NCBI GenBank assembly: GCA_937992055.1
Contig: CALKLQ010000014.1
Location: forward strand, 1 to 7,074
Origin: an uncultured Clostridia bacterium
GTDB lineage: Bacteria; Bacillota; Clostridia; Christensenellales; UBA1242
DNA: 7,074 nucleotides
Reading direction: 5' to 3'
Position numbers and translations under genes: made by a program. Below, one piece after another: positions 1-4,217 of this stretch; the stretch's first letter is position 1, and every line of letters starts with the position of its first letter. The notes beneath the pieces are model-generated. The model made no database searches. It saw nothing but the letters and a program-made list of their open reading frames with translations, and was not told where the DNA came from.

Positions 1-535
1 CTGTAACAATCGCTTTTTCTATAACATTTTTTACAGCCTTTAATACTTCAGGGGGTACTTCTGAAAGTTCTTTTGTGTTGCCGTCTGTAAGGTCTATTGT
101 TTTAATTTTTACATTTGGTTGTGGTGAACCTTCACACTCTCTGTTATACAGGTGAAATTCTTCAATGGAAAATCTTTCAAACTTTTGAAGTTCATTTGCA
201 AATTGAAGTGCAGCTTTATCAATTTTTGTAATACAGCTTTGCAAATATTGTCTGTTAGCTTTTTTATCTTCTTCAGTTTCTTCATAAACAAGTTTATTTT
301 TGTCATAGTCAATTACTTCTGCAAATTGGATTACAATTCTTTGCTGCATAAGTTTTTTGCCCGGATGCTTGCCTTCAAGAACTTCTTTGAAATACATATT
401 TTTTGCATCTTGTGAAGTTTTGATTTCATCAATTAAGCTATCCACGTCATTTTGAAATTCTTCACTTCTTTTTTCCGCTTCTTTGTGTTCTTGTTCAATT
501 TCAGCATTGATAATGTCATCTTTTGTCATTGTCAT
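1..535 (-). CDS. Hypothetical protein of the early operon, C-terminus off the left edge
   Basis: An open frame of 178 complete codons starts at the ATG at 535-533 and leaves the window without a stop. The start is chosen because AAGGAG lies 9 nt upstream (545-550) and because the ATG overlaps the stop of the preceding small gene as ATGA; a second ATG two codons on is farther from the ribosome binding site. The protein begins MTMTKDDIINAEIEQEHKEA and is strongly charged and apparently helical. It contains HPGKKLMQQRIVIQF near residues 57-71. I see no nuclease, polymerase or membrane motif in the visible part and do not recognise the family. Its place directly after the SMC-like ATPase suggests a partner in DNA recombination or replication, but that rests on position alone. 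Confidence 0.8.
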   Translation of the reverse strand, partial: MTMTKDDIINAEIEQEHKEAEKRSEEFQNDVDSLIDEIKTSQDAKNMYFKEVLEGKHPGKKLMQQRIVIQFAEVIDYDKNKLVYEETEEDKKANRQYLQSCITKIDKAALQFANELQKFERFSIEEFHLYNRECEGSPQPNVKIKTIDLTDGNTKELSEVPPEVLKAVKNVIEKAIVT

Positions 536-684
536 TTTCGTTTTCTCCTTTTTTCTTGTAGTGTGTAATCTATGAAATATCTGATGTCATACAGGTCAGC
601 TTCTGTTATGTTTAGCCGTTTAAAATACAACCTTGAAAACAGGTAGCAAATTTTATACAGCCAAAGGACAAAAAGCCTTGTCAT
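532..684 (-). CDS. 50-residue small protein, coupled at both ends by ATGA overlaps
   Basis: This short frame runs from the ATG at 684-682 to the TGA at 534-532. Its start overlaps the stop of the SMC-like ATPase gene as ATGA (681-684), and its own stop overlaps the start of the next gene as ATGA (532-535), so it fills the gap between two genes exactly. The protein begins MTRLFVLWLYKICYLFSRLY: an aromatic and hydrophobic N-terminal stretch of about 20 residues. An acidic/polar middle (TEADLYDIRYFIDY, residues 27-40) and a very basic tail (KRRKRK) follow. It could be a small membrane-associated or amphipathic protein. I do not recognise a family. The start has no strong ribosome binding site of its own, so translation probably depends on coupling to the ATPase gene. 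Confidence 0.65.
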   Translation of the reverse strand: MTRLFVLWLYKICYLFSRLYFKRLNITEADLYDIRYFIDYTLQEKRRKRK

Positions 685-2126
685 AACTCAACCACTGTAA
701 GTTCATTGTCAGCCGTTGTTCTTGTTGCAATAAATTGAAGCCCTGAAGCCTTGCAACGTTCATATAAGTGTTGCCTGTTAATTGGTGAAAGTTTTTCAAC
801 TCCATCAATCAACACAATTTGCAAGCCTGTTTTGTTTTTCAAGGCAATATCAACACAAAGGTCAAGTTTTTCACCTTCAGACAAATTGCTAATTGGCAAA
901 TCACCATTTGGCTTTTTAATAAGAACTTGATCGCCGTCAATACTCATTTCACCAAGCGGCAAATTTGCTTCAGCAAGAATCTGTGCCGGTAAAGTCCTTG
1001 CAAGTTCAATTTTTCTTGTAAATTCATCTGATGCAGCCTGAAGGTCAGCCAATTCATTATTCATTGCAAGCATTTTGTTATATTGCGGCAACTGCTGCTT
1101 CATTTTGAGTGCTTCAGCAGCTTCTTCTTGCATTGGCACGATGTCAATTTTTTGTTGCTGCAAATAAGGTTCAAATGCTTTTAATTCTTCATTGAATTGG
1201 GCAACTTGTTTTTCATAATTAGCTTCAATAACGGCTTTTTTATCTGAACAAACATCATTCAATGAATTTAATTCTTTTTGTGCGGAATTAAGCATTTCTT
1301 GAAGTTTTGCAATATCTGCTTTTAGTTCCCCTTCTCTTTCTTGAAGCCCTTTAAGAAGCCTTTGTTCTTCAAGTTCTTTTATTGATTGAAAACCCCTTAT
1401 TTTATTGTCATAATTGGCTTTTAAAGTTTCGGCTTTTTCAATCTGTGCATTGTGCTGCCTTGCTTTTTCAATTTTTGAATGGATTTCTTGTAAGTCGTAT
1501 GCTTCCCATTTTGCAGCATTGAAATTTTCCGGCAATTCCTTCATTATTTCTTCAATAAAGGCTTTTTTATTCCTTATATCCCTGTTGATGTTTTGTCTTT
1601 GCTGAAAATAAAACCCATCTTCAGCGGCAATTTGCTGCAACACTTCAAGAATGTGTTTTTGATAATCAACCCCCTGTGGAATTTCGCCAAACCATTCTTT
1701 AATTGTGTTCAAATCCCATTTGTATTCGATAAGGTCAAGAATAATTCTGTTTTGTTCTTTTGCATCCATATTAATAAATGCAACAGGGTTTAACTGTAAT
1801 TCTGAAAAGATTTCAGACAGAAATGCTTCAGGGCTTTGAACTTCCTTGCCGTCTTGTTTAATGCTTTTGTAGTCGGTTTTATTTGTTCGGGGTTTTCTTG
1901 TAATAGTTAAGCCGGAATCAGTTTCAATAATAATTTCACCTTCAGTTTCGCCACGCTTAACAATACAATCCCTTGAACTTCTGTTTGTTAATGCCAAACG
2001 GATTGCATCAAGAACAGAAGTTTTGCCTGTACCGTTGCCGCCTAAAAGTTCAATACTTTTTGAATCGGCTTCAAACTCCGATATACCAAAAAGATTTTTG
2101 ATTAAAATTTTTGTAATTTTTGCCAC
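681..2126 (-). CDS. SMC/Rad50-like AAA ATPase (phage recombination type)
   Basis: This 481-residue protein has the split-ATPase layout of SbcC/Rad50/T4 gp46-like proteins. The Walker A motif GGNGTGKTS is at residues 29-37. A long coiled-coil region spans about 212-375. An ABC-type signature (LSEGEK, 415-420) and a Walker B strand (LQIVLIDG, 435-442) lie near the C-terminus. The two ends should fold together into one ATP-binding head with the coil projecting. It is much shorter than cellular SbcC and has no CxxC zinc hook; C293 is the only cysteine in the coil. Walker B reads D-G-V-E, not the usual D-E, so the catalytic glutamate may be displaced to E444. The start is GTG at 2126, 8 nt after AGGAG; a nearby ATG is out of frame. 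Proteins like this are common in phage early regions beside recombination genes, so a role in DNA recombination or end processing is likely, though no nuclease partner is visible here. Confidence 0.88.
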   Translation of the reverse strand: MAKITKILIKNLFGISEFEADSKSIELLGGNGTGKTSVLDAIRLALTNRSSRDCIVKRGETEGEIIIETDSGLTITRKPRTNKTDYKSIKQDGKEVQSPEAFLSEIFSELQLNPVAFINMDAKEQNRIILDLIEYKWDLNTIKEWFGEIPQGVDYQKHILEVLQQIAAEDGFYFQQRQNINRDIRNKKAFIEEIMKELPENFNAAKWEAYDLQEIHSKIEKARQHNAQIEKAETLKANYDNKIRGFQSIKELEEQRLLKGLQEREGELKADIAKLQEMLNSAQKELNSLNDVCSDKKAVIEANYEKQVAQFNEELKAFEPYLQQQKIDIVPMQEEAAEALKMKQQLPQYNKMLAMNNELADLQAASDEFTRKIELARTLPAQILAEANLPLGEMSIDGDQVLIKKPNGDLPISNLSEGEKLDLCVDIALKNKTGLQIVLIDGVEKLSPINRQHLYERCKASGLQFIATRTTADNELTVVEL

Positions 2127-2137
2127 GTCATTTTCTC

Positions 2138-2455
2138 CTATTTTGTAAACCTGTAAAATTCATCTAACACACCGTTTGCCATATCAGCCAGCAACATTGC
2201 TTTTGCCCTGTGTTCTGCACCGCTTGCAGTGGTCAAATAATTCTGTTCTTTTAAAATTGCACTAATCGCTTTGGGCAAATAATATGCGTTATAAACGTGT
2301 TGTGAATTTTGTTCTTTTATCGCAATAACAGCTTCAGAAAATTCTTCAGATAAGATTTCATTTTCTGTTTCATTGAAGCAGGGCATTTTTCTTGCAAGTC
2401 CTTTTACAAACTGAAGAACTATTTCAAATTTTGATTTTTTGAATTTTTTAGCCAT
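2138..2455 (-). CDS. Hypothetical early-operon protein (105 aa)
   Basis: The frame starts at the ATG at 2455-2453 with GAGG 8 nt upstream. Its first eight bases, ATGGCTAA, also contain the stop of the gene before it. The product begins MAKKFKKSKFEIVLQFVKGL, is basic at the N-terminus and appears helical throughout, with an alanine-rich C-terminal segment (HRAKAMLLADMANG, about residues 83-96). There is no signal peptide, membrane segment or metal-binding motif. It ends 11 nt before the GTG start of the SMC-like ATPase, so the two are almost certainly cotranscribed. Function unknown; small proteins in this position in phage early operons often act on replication or host take-over, but nothing in this sequence identifies that. 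Confidence 0.75.
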   Translation of the reverse strand: MAKKFKKSKFEIVLQFVKGLARKMPCFNETENEILSEEFSEAVIAIKEQNSQHVYNAYYLPKAISAILKEQNYLTTASGAEHRAKAMLLADMANGVLDEFYRFTK

Positions 2456-2600
2456 TTTCTAAACCTCTTTTTTTGTTCATTTCGTATAGTTGGAAAACAA
2501 CTTTTGCCATGTCTGCAATACATTCATCCAGTGTTGGTTCACCCGGTTGAATTGTGAAAATAAAATTTGGTTTCTTTCTTTTTTTCTCGTATTTAGCCAT
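2448..2600 (-). CDS. Hypothetical early-operon protein (50 aa)
   Basis: The chosen start is the ATG at 2600-2598 (MAKYEKKRKKPNFIF), because AGGAG stands about 9 nt upstream. The frame is open for ten more codons upstream, but that upstream ATG has no such site and lies inside the previous gene. The product is 50 residues, with a very basic N-terminus, an acidic middle (PTLDECIADMAKVVF) and a basic end. It overlaps both neighbours by the same 8 bases, ATGGCTAA, at 2593-2600 and 2448-2455. No family is recognised. The basic N-terminus would suit nucleic-acid contact, but this is only a composition argument. Confidence 0.68.
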   Translation of the reverse strand: MAKYEKKRKKPNFIFTIQPGEPTLDECIADMAKVVFQLYEMNKKRGLENG

Positions 2601-2793
2601 TGTTTTTTTCTCCTGCTTCAGGCATTCCATATTTCAATGCCAATTCTTCACAATCTTTAATTTCTGCATACTGTTTTGTAAGTACATTGATTGCTGCAAT
2701 ATCCAGTTCAGGTTCATCAGCTAATTTGTGTATTGTTGACACAATTTGTGATTTTCTGTATTGCAATGCAGAATAATCAATTACAATTTGCAT
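2593..2793 (-). CDS. Hypothetical early-operon protein (66 aa)
   Basis: The start is placed at the ATG at 2793-2791 (MQIVIDYSALQYRKSQIV), which has AGGAG about 8 nt upstream. A longer version beginning ten codons earlier would start inside the preceding gene without a ribosome binding site. The product is a soluble, probably helical 66-residue protein with an acidic middle (ADEPELDIAAINVLTKQY) and ends EAGEKNNG. It overlaps the upstream gene by 17 nt and the downstream gene by 8 nt. No known family is recognised, and neither a hydrophobic segment nor a cysteine cluster is present. Its only informative trait is its place in the chain of coupled small genes. Confidence 0.7.
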   Translation of the reverse strand: MQIVIDYSALQYRKSQIVSTIHKLADEPELDIAAINVLTKQYAEIKDCEELALKYGMPEAGEKNNG

Positions 2794-2932
2794 GTTTTTT
2801 CTCCTGTCTTTGCCATTCAACAAGTTTACAAACGTACATTGCTAATCTTTGTTTGTCTTGTTCAGGTGTTGTTTGTACCCTGCTTTTAACAACAATTAAG
2901 TTTGCGGCTTTGTCGTGTGCAATAACTTGCAT
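2777..2932 (-). CDS. Small hypothetical protein, first gene after the control segment (51 aa)
   Basis: This 51-codon frame starts at the ATG at 2932-2930 with GAGG 6 nt upstream and stops at the TGA at 2779-2777. The product begins MQVIAHDKAANLIVVKSRVQ and continues with a charged segment (TTPEQDKQRLAMYVCKLVEW, residues 21-40) and a basic end. It overlaps the start of the next gene by 17 nt and contains that gene's ribosome binding site, the usual sign of coupled translation. The family is unknown. The first residues resemble a small beta-rich domain, but this is not strong enough to name a function. It follows a 102-nt gap after the excisionase-like gene that contains several hairpin elements. 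Confidence 0.6.
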   Translation of the reverse strand: MQVIAHDKAANLIVVKSRVQTTPEQDKQRLAMYVCKLVEWQRQEKKHANCN

Positions 2933-2942
2933 TAAATACCTC

Positions 2943-2959
2943 GTTTTCTGCACGAAAAC
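2943..2959 (-). promoter_or_regulatory. Perfect 6-bp inverted repeat in the leader just before a ribosome binding site
   Basis: On the minus strand the sequence reads GTTTTC-GTGCA-GAAAAC, a perfect 6-bp stem with a 5-nt loop. It ends directly beside the GAGG of the gene starting at 2932. In RNA it would place a hairpin against the ribosome binding site; in DNA it could be an operator. The left arm GTTTT could instead pair with an AAAAC further upstream (about 2981-2985) around an AGCC/GGCT stem, so two exclusive folds are possible. No trans-acting factor is known. Confidence 0.35.
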
Positions 2960-2967
2960 TAAGCCCC

Positions 2968-2996
2968 TTAATAGGCTGCTGTTTTTGTGCTATAAT
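2968..2996 (+). promoter_or_regulatory. Candidate extended -10 promoter
   Basis: TGC-TATAAT (2988-2996) is a perfect extended -10 element. TTAATA at 2968-2973, matching four of six consensus -35 bases, stands at a 17-bp spacing. Initiation would fall near 3003. No reading frame follows; a strong intrinsic terminator lies about 40 bp downstream. Confidence 0.4.
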
Positions 2997-3002
2997 CTAA
3001 GT

Positions 3003-3049
3003 GAAAAATTTAATTTTTGGGCTGCTGGTTTTATCTAGCAGCTTTTTTT
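3003..3049 (+). ncRNA. Candidate tiny RNA, antisense to the 3' end of the excisionase-like gene
   Basis: If the extended -10 promoter at 2991-2996 is used, a transcript of about 47 nt would start near 3003 and stop at the T-run ending at 3049. It would contain an A/T-rich inverted repeat (about 3004-3018) and the terminator hairpin, with no open frame. Its last third is antisense to the final codons and stop of the minus-strand gene ending at 3035. It could be a regulatory RNA or a by-product of an insulating promoter-terminator pair. This rests only on signal spacing. Confidence 0.28.
3021..3049 (+). terminator. Intrinsic terminator (plus strand)
   Basis: GCTGCTGG (3021-3028) pairs with CTAGCAGC (3035-3042) around a 6-nt TTTTAT loop, giving 8 bp with one G-T wobble, followed at once by seven Ts (3043-3049). 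On the minus strand the stem is followed by CCCAAAAA, so it should not terminate that direction efficiently. The minus-strand stop codon TAG at 3037-3035 is inside the stem. Confidence 0.65.
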
Positions 3050-3232
3050 AACAAAAACCTTGTTTTTTTTGAAGTCATCAAATGCCGAACGCTCAACAAT
3101 AAACTTATTTCTTACTTTTTTGCCTTTTAGTCTGCCGTCATTAAGGTATTTACGTAGTTGACATATACCAATCGGCAATTCTTCAAGCATGTCTTTTGTC
3201 GTTAATTTACCCTTCTTAATAATTTCTTCCAT
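3035..3232 (-). CDS. Excisionase-like HTH DNA-binding protein
   Basis: This 65-residue basic protein fits the excisionase/HTH_17 pattern. A helix-turn-helix runs from LTTKDMLEELPIGICQLRKY (residues 10-29). A wing follows in the form NDGRLKGKKVRNKFIVERSAF, comparable to the family's 'xxGxLxxxKvGrxxxIxxxxL', and a basic tail ends KKSC. The start at 3232 has AAAGG 7 nt upstream. It is the first gene of the minus-strand early operon, directly under the divergent promoter controlled by the repressor region, as expected for a Xis-type or early regulatory gene. Small winged HTH proteins of this kind act as recombination directionality factors for many elements. Those for serine recombinases are diverse, so it may instead be a transcription regulator. 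Confidence 0.75.
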   Translation of the reverse strand: MEEIIKKGKLTTKDMLEELPIGICQLRKYLNDGRLKGKKVRNKFIVERSAFDDFKKNKVFVKKSC

Positions 3233-3259
3233 TTACTCACCTTTCGTGTTAGCTTTGTG

Positions 3260-3297
3260 TTAAACTAAGTTTAAGTTAATATAACTTAAGTAAAGTT
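3260..3297. promoter_or_regulatory. Cluster of overlapping palindromes, likely repressor operators
   Basis: Two perfect palindromes overlap: TTAAACT-A-AGTTTAA (3260-3274) and TTAAGTTA-ATA-TAACTTAA (3271-3289). They are followed by the 8-bp palindrome ACTTAAGT (3284-3291) and another AAGTT half-site (3293-3297). The shared half-site is AAGTT/AACTT, repeated at about 10-bp steps (3273, 3283, 3293). They lie just downstream of the minus-strand start point expected near 3300, where a bound repressor would block initiation or early elongation. Confidence 0.6.
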
Positions 3298-3306
3298 TGT
3301 ACGATT

Positions 3307-3335
3307 ATCATATACAAAAATCTAACAAATGTCAA
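3307..3335 (-). promoter_or_regulatory. Strong early promoter for the excisionase-like gene and early operon
   Basis: On the minus strand a perfect TTGACA (3335-3330) and TATGAT (3312-3307, five of six) are separated by exactly 17 bp. Transcription should begin near 3300, giving a leader of about 68 nt that includes the palindrome cluster before the gene starting at 3232. This is the best promoter match in the element part of the window. Confidence 0.7.
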
Positions 3336-3345
3336 ACATTTTTAT

Positions 3346-3355
3346 AACTTTAGTT
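3346..3355. promoter_or_regulatory. Possible additional operator near the repressor start
   Basis: AACT-TT-AGTT is an inverted repeat with the same AACT/AGTT arms as the main palindrome cluster, lying 30 bp before the repressor start codon. It touches a TATAAC hexamer (3343-3348) that could be the repressor's -10 element, although no convincing -35 is present. Binding here would fit autoregulation. Confidence 0.35.
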
Positions 3356-3384
3356 CAAACAGATGATAATGAGGTCTATAAATA

Positions 3385-3798
3385 ATGAATTTAATTGAAT
3401 TACAGGACACTTTGCAAAACTTAACAAAGGCAAAAATTACACAAGAAGAAATTGGAAAAGCATTGGGCATTACTCGTTCCACAGTGAATGCAAGAATGAA
3501 AAGCAATAGCCAATTAAAAATTGAAGAATTGCCTAAAATTGAAAAACATTTTGGTGTTGACTTAACAAACCTTAAAGCCGCTGAAAATTTTTATACACTG
3601 TCAGATAAACTTTTGAAAATCTTTGAAGGTTCAGAACAAGAAAAAGCAATGCTGGAAGCTATTCTAACATCCAAGCCGACAAGAAAAACTTTTGTACTGT
3701 TTTATCGTGCTATAAACGGCGAAGAAGAAGCTGTTACTATTATAAAAAGCATGCTTGAAAAGCCTGAAATTGTAAAAGTATTTTTGGAGCAAGAATAA
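3385..3798 (+). CDS. XRE-family HTH repressor-like regulator
   Basis: The 137-residue product has an N-terminal Cro/CI-type helix-turn-helix at about residues 18-60 (ITQEEIGKALGITRSTVNAR, then a scaffold ending KHFGVDL). The C-terminal half (about 66-137) is helical and of unknown type. It lacks the S24/LexA-like protease domain and its Ser/Lys pair, so RecA-stimulated self-cleavage is not expected. The start at 3385 has GAGG 10 nt upstream. It faces away from the excisionase-like gene across a palindrome-rich control region, which is the standard layout of a lysogeny switch. It probably represses the strong minus-strand promoter and may control its own expression. Target identity is inferred from position, not shown. 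Confidence 0.82.
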   Translation: MNLIELQDTLQNLTKAKITQEEIGKALGITRSTVNARMKSNSQLKIEELPKIEKHFGVDLTNLKAAENFYTLSDKLLKIFEGSEQEKAMLEAILTSKPTRKTFVLFYRAINGEEEAVTIIKSMLEKPEIVKVFLEQE

Positions 3799-3812
3799 AA
3801 ACTAAGGTTTGT

Positions 3813-4217
3813 ATGATTGATTATATTAATGACAGAATAAAAGAACTAAATAACACATTCAATGATTATCCTGTTGTGTTGGTAGAAATTCTTTCTGCTA
3901 ATTCTGAATTAAAAGGCAAAATGTTTGCCATTACAGAAGAAACTGCTGGTTTCCCTTCTTTTAAGGATGCAATAAACATTTATAATCTAAAACAAGATAC
4001 AACTATGGCAATCGGGATTACTGCACAATGCCTTAATGCAATGACTGAAATTGAAAACAACAGTGTTCAATGTTTTTCTATAGATCCAAAACCTTTTGAA
4101 CATTGTAAACAAAATTATAATCAAACAGACATGCCACCTGCTCAATTTTATGGGTTGCTAGTTTTGTTTTTGTTATTTGTAATTTTTATAGTGGGGTGTT
4201 TTGTGAGTGGCTGGTAA
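3813..4217 (+). CDS. Hypothetical protein with a C-terminal membrane anchor
   Basis: This 134-residue protein has a soluble N-terminal domain (about 1-108) and one strongly hydrophobic segment at about 112-131 (FYGLLVLFLLFVIFIVGCF), then ends almost at once (VSGW). There is no signal peptide, so it looks like a tail-anchored inner-membrane protein with the main domain in the cytoplasm. Cysteines at 73, 87 and 98 do not form a recognisable motif. The start at 3813 has a weak AAGG and lies 14 nt after the repressor stop; the 3' end overlaps the recombinase start by 11 nt. It is therefore probably coexpressed with the repressor in the integrated state. Membrane proteins between repressor and integrase are often superinfection-exclusion factors, a possible but untested role. 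No family is recognised. Confidence 0.75.
   Translation: MIDYINDRIKELNNTFNDYPVVLVEILSANSELKGKMFAITEETAGFPSFKDAINIYNLKQDTTMAIGITAQCLNAMTEIENNSVQCFSIDPKPFEHCKQNYNQTDMPPAQFYGLLVLFLLFVIFIVGCFVSGW

Noticed and set aside
109..312. Minus-strand frame of 67 codons
   Set aside because: It lies in another frame inside the 535-to-left-edge gene, which has a ribosome binding site, an ATGA junction and 178 uninterrupted codons.
152..415. Plus-strand frame of 87 codons
   Set aside because: Antisense shadow of the minus-strand gene; low-complexity Phe/Leu/Ile-rich product with no ribosome binding site.
1414..1793. Two plus-strand frames (1414-1605, 1593-1793)
   Set aside because: Antisense shadows of the SMC-like ATPase coding sequence, with no start signals and Phe/Ser/Leu-rich products.
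2691..3038. Plus-strand frame of 115 codons with hydrophobic, Cys-rich product
   Set aside because: It runs antisense to two well-signalled small minus-strand genes and across the hairpin/promoter segment, and it has no ribosome binding site. Its hydrophobicity is what antisense of charged coding sequence gives.
3365..3370. GATAAT as the repressor's -10 element
   Set aside because: Transcription would start about 8 nt before the ATG, leaving the GAGG at 3371-3374 outside the message; no -35 supports it.
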